In this document: positions 33,501 through 44,834 of the stretch, piece after piece | How positions within the stretch are numbered: the stretch's first letter is position 1 | How the letters are laid out: every line of letters begins with the position of its first letter | Assembly (NCBI RefSeq): GCF_003597395.2 | Contig: NC_133771.1 | Coordinates: 136,735,694 to 136,799,693 of the forward strand | DNA length: 64,000 bases | Source of the DNA: Chelonoidis abingdonii | Taxonomy: Eukaryota > Chordata > Testudines > Testudinidae | Direction: 5' to 3' | Notes under the pieces: generated by a model | Told to the model about the DNA's origin: nothing | What the model saw: the letters and a program-made list of their open reading frames with translations, nothing else | Databases searched by the model: none | Program-made: the position numbers and the translations under genes

Positions 33501-36500
33501 TTCAGACACTCTTACATGAAATGATTCATGCCCTGTTATTTGTCACTAACAATGACAAAGACCGTGAATCCCATGGGCCAGAGTTTCGCAAACACATGCG
33601 TCGTATCAATCGCCTGACTGGAGCCAATGTTACAGTAAGTTGTTTTTACTCAAAAAAAATACAATCTAGAAAATTTAAACTGTTTTCTATTCAGGTACTA
33701 TGTAACTGGATATTTCAAATACAGTATGATAAATATGTTGGCATTTACTGTTAGCCAGTCCATAGCAGGTATGAACAGCTTTGGGTAGAGAGAGCTTTGT
33801 ACCAGCTGCACTAGTTATGGGGGGTGGGGAACAAGCAGGTTGAGGAGAGTGCAGTAAAACCTGTTTGGGAATATGTAACTCTTTTTATTTTTATATAATA
33901 TAATTTTTTTTAAAAAATACCATATCTCTGGAGCCATTTTGGTTGAATATTTGTTTTTAAATTTTTTTTGGTGTTATAAACTCTTAAAGGAAAAAGACTT
34001 CAACTTCAGGATACAATTTGGAAACTAAAAATCCAGTTTGCTTTTAAGATTTAATAAAAGACTGTTGGGTTAATCGAAAATTTTTTATTTTAAAGCTCAC
34101 ATCTATGTTGTTACTAGTGGCTTTGATAAATATGTTAAGTTTTGAATAAAACTCCAATTTATATTTTATTATGGTGTTTCTTTCTCCATATTTTTTCTCT
34201 TTAGAAAATGAAAACCGAAGCATCAGTTTCTTTTGTTCGTAGTCAGAACTTGGTATTTTATTTCGTGGTTTTCACATATTCTTACTGCAGTGCACTGATT
34301 GGGAACAAACAGCAGTTGCAGATAGGGCTTTTTAATGAATTCAAACAAAATGTCCAGCAAAAATTTCTATTGGTCTTAAGTTTTCTAAAAGCCTTGTTTT
34401 TACAGTATCTAAATTTTGGGCCAAATTTGACCCAACAATTTTCCTTTAGCTGAATAATAATAATAGATAATATTAAAATTCAAGAAGATTCTGTACTCCG
34501 GTTACTAACTTAAAGATGCAAGGAGGGGGGTTGATTTATTCCTTAGTTTAGGTGCAGAATAAAGCTTCATGAAAGGGAAACAAGTATTGATCCATCATTG
34601 CTTAATATCTTAGTGCACAGAGTGCTAGTTAATATTTAATGGTTATTAGTATGCAAGACTGTGCTGTCCATATATCAGGCTTTTTTATTTTTGGAGGGAG
34701 GGAAAAATTATATTTACTTGAAAGTGGTTTCTATGCATACAGTAGGCTCTCTGCTAGTAGATAAATCATGTACTGTTTTCCTCCTGCTTTCTGAGGATTT
34801 TCCCCATGAGTATCAGTAGTAAGTAGTTAAAGAATGCTAGCACATCTCAAACATGTAGAGTTGAATGATTAATATGAAATGGAAATGACTGTTGTATTTT
34901 TGTTTTACGCTTAGATTTATCACAATTTTCATGATGAGGTGGATTTATATCACCAACACTGGTGGCGATGTAATGGCCCATGTCAGAGTAGAAAACCTTA
35001 TTATGGATATGTGAAACGTGCAATGAATAGGGCACCTTCTGCTCGAGACTTCTGGTGGTCTGACCACCAACAGACCTGTGGAGGCACATTCTCAAAAGTA
35101 AAGGAGCCAGAGAACTATTCTAAAAAAGGCAAGGAGAAAACCCAGCTAGCCAAGCTTTCAAACTCTGAGTCATCTGATACTAAAGGTATGTGACTCTGTT
35201 TTCACTTTTCTTCCCTTCAGACCCACTCCTGCCCTATACAGTACTCCAACAAATGCAAGTAGATCGAATACTGGGAAAATTTAGTATTAAGATTTTCTGT
35301 AATGTTGGATTTGGTTCACGTTTTTTTAAGGCAGGTGTTGCATTAAAGTTATAGCATAGCTAAAGGTCTGTGCAGCGCTATGTGGTCATCAATATTTTTG
35401 CTCTAAAAATATGAAGAACCAAATAAATAACTCAGATTTCTGGATTTACCTGTGATCTATCTTACTGTTAGCAAATCATAATTAAAATCACAGCACCTGG
35501 CCATTCAGAGGCTTATGAAAATGTCGTTCCATCTGTATTAACTTTCATCCCAGAATTTTAAGCAGAAAACTTGTTATGCAGCCATGGCCCTGTGTATTTC
35601 AGGGAAACAGAACTTGCAGCAGAATCTTCACACTGCACAGCAAAATCAAAGACTTAGGTTCTACAATACTATTAGAAGTTTCTTGTCCTTATCATTGTGA
35701 GGAGAGCCTGCTAAGCAATGTTATCTTTCTGAATCTGTAACCCCAGCCAGAAATAATATGAACTAACCACTTTATTTATTGCAGGGGGTTGCTAACTCCT
35801 GAAAATGAGTGTAAAATTTCAGTATTCACTATTTCACAGATGATGACTTTAGCAGAAACCTTTAGCTAATATGACTAACCCACAATCCCCACCTCTCTCC
35901 CACCTGCCAAGTGGTACAACTGTCCTCTATCCAGCTTCCAAAATCAACATTTTCTCACCAGCCCCACACTTGACAACTATTGATGCATTACTTCATTATC
36001 AATATGAAAATATACAATATATTAGACTGAAATATGGTGACATAAAATTGAATATAAAAAACAGGAAGAATACTGCATTTATCATATAAATTTCCTGCTT
36101 ATATTAATTAAAAAGCTCCTTTTTATTTAAATCAAGCTGCTGCAAAAGTTTGTCAGAATTTGGGGGATCTTACCACAGAACTTAGCTCCAGCCTGCTGTG
36201 AAATGACAGGCTGGTATTCAAGTCCTATTTTAACTTCTTAAAAGTCAAACTGCAAGTTGTTTAGTTAACAGACTTGATACTCAGCAAATGTAGTAGATTA
36301 GAACAAAGTTACTAATCACTCATCTTTTGCAGGAAGGATACATGGAGGTGATATACGAAGCCTAATTCCTTTTAGTGGAAAAGGATATCAGCTTGGAGGA
36401 ACAGGCCTTTGGTCCTCCGAGAGACACACAAGTTCTAACAACAGTATTAAGGGCAGAGAAATACCCAGTCCACAAAGTTATTCAGCAGCTGGAACTGCAA

Positions 36501-37087
36501 GAACAGTTCCTAAAAATGAACTAAAATTTGAATCAAACATATTTAGTACCAGCATTTCCCATCCAGTTTTTACTGATAGCGCCAAACATAAGAACAGCTT
36601 TGCTTTGAACCATGAGTTTCCTAAAATATCTGTCGCTAATACAAAAGCTTACAGGAATGTTGATGGGTCGCCTGTTAAAATTCCTCCAGTTAATGGAGGA
36701 AATCTGAACCAAAGTCCTACAAACGCTAAGTCGGTTTTTCCATCTTTTAATGAGACACCAAAACAAACTTCCTTTGGACAAGCTGAGACAACTCTAAGAT
36801 CCTGGGTTTCATCCCAGGGAAATAGCAGCTTTGAAAATGGTGGTATACCACAGAAACGGCCGAAAATGGAAGACAAATCTGCCTTTGTAAACTACTTTAT
36901 AAAGAGAGAGAGTACTGATGGCACTTTTAGAACTAGCACTCCTCTAAAAAACAATGCTGAACCAACAGTGCCCTCTGAAAGTTGTAGTTCTGCTGTTAGT
37001 CAGGATAAAAAGGTTAGTTGTCCTGTTTGCCATACTGAGGTTTTGGAAACGAAAATAAATGAACATCTAGACTCTTGTCTGACATAA
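30304..37087 (+). CDS. SPRTN: SprT-like DNA-protein crosslink protease, five coding exons
   Basis: SPRTN (Spartan/DVC1) is a replication-coupled metalloprotease that degrades proteins crosslinked to DNA and recruits p97/VCP (family knowledge). Exons 30304-30557, 32311-32410, 33506-33634, 34915-35185 and 36333-37087 join to 502 codons plus stop; the human protein has 489 residues. Seen in order: acidic N-terminus; SprT protease with HEMIH (zinc ligands His122 and His126, catalytic Glu123) and third ligand His141 in 'SHGPEF'; the Trp/Cys-rich 'HWWRCNGPCQ' and 'TCGGTF' part of the SprT zinc-binding subdomain; p97-binding SHP box 'PFSGKGYQLG' (264-273); PCNA-binding PIP-like 'SAFVNYF' (434-440) after basic 'KRPK'; C-terminal UBZ4 finger with Cys481, Cys484, His496 and Cys500. 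All key residues are intact. The start matches the family N-terminus; an in-frame ATG lies 41 codons upstream. Confidence 0.96.
30731..31468. mobile_element. MITE in SPRTN intron 1
   Basis: Left end 'ggccctggctacacttgca' and right end 'tgcaagtgtagccaagctc' are inverted complements with about 3 mismatches. The 740-bp interior holds a GC-rich left part and a short open frame (30883-31335) with no recognisable protein. Its position just after exon 1 means it contributes a large share of intron 1. Confidence 0.65.
32311..32410 (+). CDS. SPRTN: SPRTN coding exon 2
   Basis: Follows a strong 'ccttttttag' acceptor and ends at a 'gtattt' donor, phase 0. Encodes 'CAGVCSYEGRGGMCSIRLSE' and 'LKLRPRKDLVE', the strand region before the active site. 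Confidence 0.93.
32829..33026. mobile_element. Penelope-like terminus in a 60-bp foldback, SPRTN intron 2
   Basis: Left arm 32877-32936 and right arm 32965-33024 pair over 60 bp with about 4 mismatches and a 28-bp spacer. Before the left arm lies 'tatcagaggggtagccgtgttagtctgg', the reverse complement of the end seen at 8190-8215, so the left half is a minus-oriented terminus and the right half a partial plus-oriented copy. It sits between SPRTN exons 2 and 3. Confidence 0.62.
32949..32986 (+). ncRNA. Decayed hammerhead-ribozyme-like motif
   Basis: CTGACGA (32949-32955) fits the hammerhead core CUGANGA. Stem II forms from 32958-32962 with 32967-32971. AAAA at 32973-32976 stands where GAAA is required, and a 3-bp stem III (32976-32978 with 32983-32985) precedes the expected cleavage C at 32986. 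Deviations: two extra A bases before stem II, GAAA changed to AAAA (looks like decay of a CpG), and weak stem I. Hammerheads are known in Penelope-like elements. This copy is probably inactive. Confidence 0.4.
33506..33634 (+). CDS. SPRTN: SPRTN coding exon 3 (active-site exon)
   Basis: Acceptor 'tttgtttcag', donor GTAAGT, 43 codons, phase 0 at both ends. Carries HEMIH and the third zinc ligand in 'ESHGPEF'. Skipping it would keep the frame but delete the catalytic centre. Confidence 0.96.
34915..35185 (+). CDS. SPRTN: SPRTN coding exon 4
   Basis: Acceptor 'cgcttag', donor GTATGT, 271 nt ending in phase 1. Encodes 'HDEVDLYHQHWWRCNGPCQ', 'YYGYVKRAMNR' and 'QQTCGGTF', the zinc-binding part of the SprT domain, then a basic lysine-rich stretch. 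Confidence 0.96.
36333..37087 (+). CDS. SPRTN: SPRTN coding exon 5 (terminal)
   Basis: Acceptor 'tcttttgcag'. Encodes the disordered C-terminal half with SHP box, PIP-like box and UBZ4 finger, ending at the TAA at 37085. The linker is Ser/Asn-rich and poorly conserved, as in other vertebrates. Confidence 0.95.
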
Positions 37088-37336
37088 GCTTTGAAATGCA
37101 ATCTCACAATTAAGTGCTAAGAATTGTTTGAAATCTTCAAATTACATTGCTCAGGGTTTATCGAATTATGATTGTTGTCATGTGCCTGTACACTGGCCTG
37201 TAGTGTCCAAGCTGGAAACTTTCCTATATGTGTAAAGTGGAGTCTGAATTTCAGTATGAAGGAAGGGCAATTTTTGGAGTTGCATGTTAGGATCTGATTT
37301 ATATACTCTCATGGTGCTTGTATCCCAAAGAGCCTA

Positions 37337-37595
37337 AGGCTATATGTGCACTACCAAGCCTACATCAGCAAATATATATGCCAGCACAGGTGAGAAAAGG
37401 AGGAATTCTGTTGGTGTGGGAACAGCGCCTCCCTGAATGATTTTAGCTATGCCAACAGAAGCCCTCTTCTGTCCGTATAGCTGTGGTCTATGTGGGTGGT
37501 GTAGTTGGAATAAGTGTGTTGCTATGAGATATGGTTTTTCTACACCCGGACCAACATAGCTATATCGGTATAAATTTTGAAGTATAGACGAGGCC
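37337..37595. mobile_element. MITE downstream of SPRTN
   Basis: Left 'aaggctatatgtgcactac' and right 'gtatagacgaggcc' resemble the inverted ends of the GTCTACAC group. The interior 'gctatgccaacagaagccct' is typical of these elements. It may lie within the SPRTN 3' UTR. Confidence 0.5.
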
Positions 37596-38012
37596 AAATA
37601 CACTCCTGATTTTAGTAAATGCAGTTGTGGTTGGGTTACATTACATTTTTACTGCAGAACCTAAGTATGTCTCCTTCCATGGTAATACTTACTAGATTCT
37701 GAAATCTTAGATGAGTTCTAAAAGGAACTTAACATTTTTAACCATGTTTTGTCTTCTCCTTGGTCCCCAAAATGTTCTTTAACTTATCCCTGGCCACCTT
37801 TAAATATAACTTCTAAACTGTCCCCTTCCACATACACAGATACCAACTTATCAGTTTACCACAATGAAAATGTGTTAAGTAGTGGCCATTTTTTATTATT
37901 ATAACACCAAATATTGTGTTTAGGCCACAGCTACTGACTCTCCAGAGATCAGTTTCACCCAAAACTTTTTAAAGGGCAGGTAGAAATGAGGGTGGAATTA
38001 GATTCAAATTAT

Positions 38013-38256
38013 GGCTATGTTCACATTGGCAGCGAGGGGTGTGATTCCCCTGCTCATGTACACATACTCACTCTAGCTCTCTTCAATACATACCCCCTAG
38101 TTTCAGGTGGGTAGGTACTCAGCTCAGCCATATCTCTGCTGCTGCTACCTGTGTTACTGCAGCTACATTGCTTTTTATATTTGCACTAGCTGGATGAGTG
38201 CAAGTATGTGTACACAATCGGGAATTGCACCTCTCGCTGGCAGCGTAGACATAGTT
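38013..38256. mobile_element. MITE with long inverted ends
   Basis: 'ggctatgttcacattggcag' with following 'cgaggggtgtgattccc' pairs with 'gggaattgcacctctcg' and 'ctggcagcgtagacatagtt' at the right end: about 38 bp of imperfect inverted repeat. Confidence 0.65.
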
Positions 38257-38297
38257 TAAGTCTTCAGCAAAAATGGGGAGCAGCTTAGAAGTTAAAA

Positions 38298-38303
38298 AAT
38301 AAA
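38298..38303 (+). promoter_or_regulatory. Candidate SPRTN polyadenylation signal
   Basis: First AATAAA after the SPRTN stop, about 1.2 kb downstream in an 'aataaaataaaa' run. A weaker candidate is AATAAA near 39438. There is no transcript evidence. Confidence 0.25.
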
Positions 38304-39623
38304 ATAAAATACAAGTCTTAGTAGAATCTTGAGTAAGTAAAAGCATGGGTAGAAAATTAGTGATATGGGAGGGATTCTAGATACTTAATACTGCTTGGTG
38401 CATTTGATGAAGCATTAGGCTGTAGACTTAAGGACCTATTAGAGATACATATTGGGTTTTGAAGCATTGGTTGTTAAGAGGGACAAGAATAGGAGCTGAG
38501 GAATTTAAACATCCTTATAGCATTAAAGCATAAGATCATTAATTTTTGTTTGGCCACTTTGGCTTGTTTTTAATGTGCATGGTTGGCATGCAAGCAGTAA
38601 CAGCTAGTTCATGGTCCAACAATCTCCACTTTTTTTTCCTTCTCTCCCTCGCACTGGCTTTGCTGCATATATTGACACTTCAGTGGCTTTAACTTCAAGA
38701 ATGTGTAGAATGCGTTTCTATATATTTGAACTCTAAAGGCTAAAACCACCGATAGTAAAAATAGGGGTGAGCACAAGTAGCAAAACTGGAAGACATTGTC
38801 ATATCACTAGTCCTGTTGCAGAATTCTAACTGAAGGCCTGAATTTAAATGAAGATTTCCAATTGAATTCACATTCCAGAAAGGCATCAGATTGCAAATCA
38901 GTGCCAGAGCTTTGCTTTGCTTTCTTACCAGCCTAATGAATAGTTCCGTCAGTATATGCTAACAGCATTCTATTACATGTTATGAATACCAAGTAAGATG
39001 TATAAAGCCTACTGAAATGTCTACAGTTCTATTGGTGCACTAAAGGTATTTAACTGACTGGTTTGTAGGTGACTTGAGCAATACTTCCACAGTTTAAACT
39101 AGCCTTCCAGACAAACATATTGTACACTAGGTTGATTTTTGTACTGCTGGTAGGTATATAGGATGGCTATGATGCAGACAAAAGTGTAAGTACAGGTTGT
39201 CTTGTCATAAATGTAATGTGGCTTACAGTTGACTTCCTCTGAAATGAGGAATAAACAGATCAGACAGTTATGGAATTTGACCACTGCTAACTAATATCTG
39301 GTTTCAAAGTATAGGAAAAAAATCCCTAAGAATGCATAGAATGTACATGAGTTTTTTTTTGTAGAAACTGCTTTTTAAAATATTGATATTACTGAAATGT
39401 TTTAATAACCTTAACAAAAATGTTATGCATATTCTGAATAAATCATGATGCTGAACCTTAGGTTGTTAAATCTGGTTTTCACATGGCTCTCAATGACTAT
39501 CTTTTGTGCTCTTTAGACGCATTTGTACAACAGTAGTCACTTTTAACAGTTCACTCCAACATCGGCACAACCTTCCCTTTTTAACTACCCCACAAACCCA
39601 AACCTTGCTGTGGAATGATATTT

Positions 39624-41520
39624 ACTCCTGGGGGGGAATTCTGTGCCATTGCACATGTATGCAGAGTTCACGTCCCCTGCAGCTTTCTTCACTTCCCTCC
39701 AGAAAAATGGGAAGGGAAGCCATAAGAGCGCTCATGCACCCCTCCATGGGTGCATCAGTTTGGGCTTCTGGAGTAGCCAGGGGAGATGTAAATCACTGCC
39801 AGAGAAGTGGTGGTAGAGAAGGAGGAGTGGGACTATGCAAGCAAGTGACTCTGTCACTCGCTATCACAATGGTCCTGGTGTGGAGGGGCCAGGCTTCAAG
39901 GTGTTTCTGAGAATGTAAGTGTGGGCTGGCCTTGTCCCCCTCAAGCAGAGCAGAATGTTAATACTGCCTACTTAGTGAATTGTTCCCATTGTTAGTGAAT
40001 TCCCCCAGGAGTATAAAATTGGTGTAAATGTTTTAAGGCTCCCTTACAGTGCCAGAGTGGTGCAAATGGCCAATGTGAAACTGACAAAGCCGGGCAGCTA
40101 GAGCCCAGCTCCCTCCCTGGAGAGCTGAGTGGCTGGACCCCATTCCTGGTTGGGAATGGGGAGCCAAGAAGTCCAAGGCAGCCCACCAGGAGCCTGGGGG
40201 GTATCCAAGCTCCTGGCAGGAAGCTGCCAGCAGAGCTTTCAACGCTGCTTCTCTTAGGTTGGTGGAAGCACTCCTGCTGAGGATGTGCACCACTGACCTA
40301 AGGAAGGTATTGTGGACATGAGCCACTGCAGTAATTACTGTGGTGGCTTTAAGTTGATGTAACAGGTCAACTTCTCTTTGTAGTGTAAACAATCTGAGTG
40401 ATGAGAACTGGTCTAAATTTTTGGACTGAAATCTTCCTATTAAATGTTCTCCATGAACTGTTTACTACTGACCTTTCTGGAGATGGTCAGTAAGCAATAT
40501 TAATTGTGAGTTTGATTCTGCAGCTCTCACTTGGTCTTCAGTTGTCTGATTTAATACTGAGCATATGGCTGCACATATTTGTTGACTTATAACTAGAAAT
40601 AAAGGGTCAAACCTAGATATGTTACTATTAGACAAAAGGATTTTGTCTCCAGTGCTCCCCGCTCCCATTCTCTAGCCATCTCAGCAGTTCACCTGAATCC
40701 CTGCCTGAGTCATTTCTTCTTCCAAAACGATGTCAGTCATCTGCTGCAGGCACCATGAATTCTTGAACATGGCCCAGATTCCTCTGATGCTGCAATAAAT
40801 TATAGGCAGCCCTTAATCCTAGCTGCTTTTCTGTCATTTTCTCATTGCACTGGCTTCCCATTTGTTTTGGGTGCAATTCCAAGTTTTATATTTGATCTAC
40901 AGTGCAAAGCATTACATGGTTTCAGAGTTGGTCTCTTTTTCCCTGTGCACCATCAGAGGACAGCAGAGATCATCTGGAGGCACTTTTGCTGATAGCTTAA
41001 CTTTATTGACCTTTGAGTGGTACAGCCATCTTCTTGGTCAAGCACATGCTTGATTTTGAACTCATCAATACATTATGATTGGTAGGGAGTACAGGGAAAG
41101 GGGCTGTTATTCCAAAAGATGTCAGCTACTGGGTCCCAGTGGGTCATCTTCAGCTGGGGAAGTGCATGAGTGTAGCATGCTCTGACTAGGCTCCTTTCCC
41201 CACCCTTTTCTGTTTCATGTGTAGGGATTGGCATTGGACAGGAGTCAGGACTCTTTCATACCAAGGGAATCCTCAGCCAGGAATTGCTATGTGCTTTCTG
41301 GCTTATTTCCGGTGCCAGAGTGGTACAGTGGGGCTAGATTACAGCTCAGGATCTAGTTTACATATTATGCCTTTTTTCTGTATTGTAGCTTAAATCAATT
41401 ACCAGGATAACTTAAACTGGTGTGATTATATTTATTTTGACAAATAAAACATGCAGAATTTTAAAATACTTTGTACAGAATTTTTTTAAATTTTTTTTGG
41501 TACAGAATTCCTCTAGGAGT
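39624..41520. mobile_element. Putative 1.9-kb element with ACTCCTGGGGGAATTC-type ends
   Basis: Left end 'actcctgggggggaattctg' and right end 'cagaattcctctaggagt' are inverted relatives. A further copy of the terminus, 'gaattcccccaggagta', lies inside at about 39996-40012, so there may be a short 390-bp element (39624-40012) beside a longer one, or an internal duplication. No transposase frame. Confidence 0.45.
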
Positions 41521-41596
41521 GTAGAGTTGGTTAAAAAGCACTGACTCCCCTGGTATCCATCTTTTATTTAACATAGGTGTATCTCCATATATTTAT

Positions 41597-41768
41597 AATT
41601 CTATCTCAGAGCTGGAAGGGACCCTGAACGCTCATCGAGTCCAGCCCCCTGCCTTCACTAGCAGGACCAAATACTGATTTTGCCCTAGATCACTAAGTGG
41701 CCCTTTCAAGGATTGTACTCACAACCCTGGGTTTGGCAGGCCAATGTTTAAACCACTGAGCTAGGATG
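41597..41768 (-). repeat. tRNA-headed SINE (turtle Cry-type), inverted
   Basis: On the minus strand: 'tagctcagtggtttaaac', 'ggcctgccaaacccagggttg', then 'gcagggggctggactcgatg' and 'gggtcccttccagctctgag'. Head and tail are complete. The body differs from the copy at 380-564, suggesting a different subfamily. Confidence 0.78.
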
Positions 41769-43753
41769 TTTTGGATGCTTTGCCATTAATAGTAAGTTTA
41801 AAATGATTACACAACTACTGATCTTAGGACTTGATGTGACCTGTTCTTTATCATCAGTTTTGTTTAGATGAACATACATGTATTTTAGTTGTACAAATGC
41901 CTCCACAAAACTTAATATATAGTGAAAGAAAGCAAGTATCCTAGTCGGTTTAAAAAAAAAATTTAATAGTAGTTTCAAATATGCATCTATACACTTCAAG
42001 TCCTGTCCTAACAATTACACAATCTTCCCCCTCACAATTTTTTCTCACCTAATGCAGCATGAAAGACCTACAGAAACAGGAGAAAGTGAAACTGCATTTG
42101 ACATTTCTTTTTGGATAGTGTCAAAGTCAACAAATTGAACACTTTTTTTTTCTAAACTGTTAAGTAATTTTAGGTATTACCTATACAGTTGTCAGCAACA
42201 AATTTAACAAATGTTATTTTAAGTACTACTGATGTCCACTTTACGGAATCAAAAACTACCACATCAGTTATTTGGGGGATGTTTATAGGATAGTAAGTTT
42301 TTCTAAATTCTATCTTTTGACAGTGTGAAAGCATTGTGAGAAATCTTTTGGGTTGGCCTGTCACACCTTTAAAAAAAAAAAAATCAAATCAAAACTGGAT
42401 TGCCTAAAGAATTTGGCAACCAGGGACAGCATTTTGAAAAAAAAAAAAAATCTGGCTTTCTGCCCATGCAAATCTGTATGATTAAATATAATGGTAGCCA
42501 GGCATTTCTTGTGCAATAGTTATATAAGAGTTTCAAAGCTCTTTAAGCAGCAGACTCTAGTTATTTTATACTGGAAGGTATTAGCATGTTTCTAAGCTTC
42601 CATTTTAGTGTGTTACCATAGGTGCTTCTTGTATAAAGGTAAGTTTTGCACTTCTATCAGTGATTCAACTTTATATATGGTGACATGGGTTTTCAGTAAC
42701 CTCTCACTATATTAGATTGGGTTGCCCCAGGGAGCCAGGGGCTGGAATTACTTTAAGGGGACTGTGTTTGACTTCTGTTCAGTACCAGACTTAACCAGTG
42801 TGGTACTGCAGAAGCTCTTTTGTTACTGGTTTGGTTAATTTAAGTACAGACTAGACCATTTTTTGGGGACTGCCTACCCTATTTCTTGCAGTCTGCCCTG
42901 AGTGTGGCATTATCAGTATGGTCTATCCCAGACACCTGGTCACACCTCCCAAAGTTACAGTATTTTGAATACAAAATGAAATTTGGCAAATTACACCATC
43001 AGTTAAAATAAATCCTTTTAAATAAATTGAGCGCCTTGTATCAGACACCTTTTTGTCCCAAATTTTCAGCTCTGGTGTGGTCTGTGCATGCTGGCGGAGA
43101 GGTGTATTTAATTGATATGAGACATTTATGAATGGAAGATACCAGACATACATGTTGCCTTACCTTGTCAGCTAAAGGTTGCCCTACAAACTTGAGAGGA
43201 AAAAGTCTTATTTGATGGTGGGTTACTGGATTATCTTGCTCAGATACCAAGAAGACCTAAACAATTCATAGTATTTCTTTTCCTGCCAGGAAGATAGATG
43301 TGGATGTAGTATCACCTGCTTACCCAGTTATGAAAGGGGTTTGTTCCTTTGATAGAAATGCTCCCTGGGCATAAGTACATTTTGATGGACAAGGGTGAAT
43401 TTCATACCTCAGCTAGTAACTTTTCATAACACTTTCTGAACAGGTGCTTTATAATCCTAATGGGGGGAATAAGTTTGTCTGAAAGACCCTATATCCAGAT
43501 ATTTATATTCATAAACTCCTACAAAACACACTGCAGTTCTACTGTACCACTTGTAAAAGGACAGCAAGAGTTTCGTTTTTCAAATGTATGTAAAGCATTC
43601 TTCTCAGATGAGCTGCCCTTTAAAACAATGCTAACAATGCTCTGTGTATTAGGTTGAAATACCTAGATCACCTAAAATGCAAGTTAATCGTGTTGATTCA
43701 TCCCTAGCTGTGGGAGATAAACTAATCTGAAGCTTAAGACCAGGCTATGCTAT
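41769..43753. other. Intergenic, no gene recognised
   Basis: AT-rich with A-runs near 42370 and 42440. A G/C-richer block at about 42720-42960 resembles dispersed repeat sequence but has no visible termini. Confidence 0.5.
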
Positions 43754-44028
43754 GGCCAGGTCTACACTACACACTTACATCAATATAACTGTGGGTCAGG
43801 GATGTGAAACATCCACAGCCCAATGATATAGTTGTACTGACCTAACCCCCAGTGTAGACAGCACTGTGTCAATAGAAGAGCTTCTTCCATCAACATAATC
43901 CACCTCCACGAGAGGTGGTAGCTAACTACACGGATGGGAGATGCTCCCCTGTCAGCATAGCATCTTCACTAAATTGCTACAGAACAGCAGTTGGGCCACT
44001 GCTGCTTTTTAAATGTAGATCTGCCTGT
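43754..44028. mobile_element. MITE, GTCTACAC-type ends
   Basis: Left 'ggccaggtctacacta' and right 'taaatgtagatctgcctg' form imperfect inverted ends. Internal 'ccagtgtagacagcactgtg' and 'ccacctccacgagaggtgg' (hairpin) are typical of the group. Confidence 0.52.
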
Positions 44029-44597
44029 GGCTCTTTACATCCAGTTGGCGTTATGGTTCTTACCTCTGGACTACTGTATTCTAACCCTGCTGGTAAGATA
44101 TTCTTGGCAGATTCTAACACAGATGGAACCACTTAATTGTATGGTAAGTAGAGTGACAAGGTGGGTGAGGTAATCTCTTTTACTGGACCAACTTCCAATT
44201 AATTTCAGTTCCTGGTTTAGAAGATGCCTCACATGTATCTTCTGCACCAAGATTTTGATATCCTGTTTGCAGGAGACCTGAGAAACAGGTGTTTAATTTT
44301 TTCCTAGGGCATTCAGAAAGCAGAATTCCTACAGTGGTTAGGTCTCTGGCTACTAACACAATTGTGGCTAGACCCTTTTCCTTGTCTACAGACCAAAACT
44401 GTTAGTCTAATTCCTCAGAAGGGAGGAAAAAGTTCAAAAGGGGCTTGGAAGAAAATTTAGGCAACTCTTCGGAGACCAAGATCTTCATCTTACCTCACGT
44501 GCAAAGAAAAATCCAGACGTGAACCATCTTGTGAGCATTCTGTCTGTTGCTTTTATAAATGCATATGCAGGGTCCCAAATGGGTGGGTGCTGTAGAG

Positions 44598-44826
44598 CAG
44601 GGGTCCCCAACACGGTGCCCGCAGGCACCATGGCACCCGCTGGGGCATCTAAGGGCGCCCGCATACTGGCTGGCAGATAAGCATCTGCCAAATGCCGCTG
44701 AAATTCAGTGGCGACACCTCTGGATGACGCCACTTGGCGGCATTTCAGCGGATGCTCGTCCACCACCACGGTCCTCAGTGGCTCATTGTCTGGCACCTGC
44801 CAGATGGAAAAGGTTGGGGACTACTG
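44598..44826. mobile_element. Non-autonomous hAT-type transposon with perfect 8-bp TSD
   Basis: Begins 'caggggtccccaac' and ends 'gttggggactactg' (12 of 14 inverted matches). Identical 8-bp flanks 'ctgtagag' at 44590-44597 and 44827-44834. 229 bp, no transposase. The overlapping open frames at 44485-45046 cross this element and are not genes. Confidence 0.88.
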
Positions 44827-44834
44827 CTGTAGAG

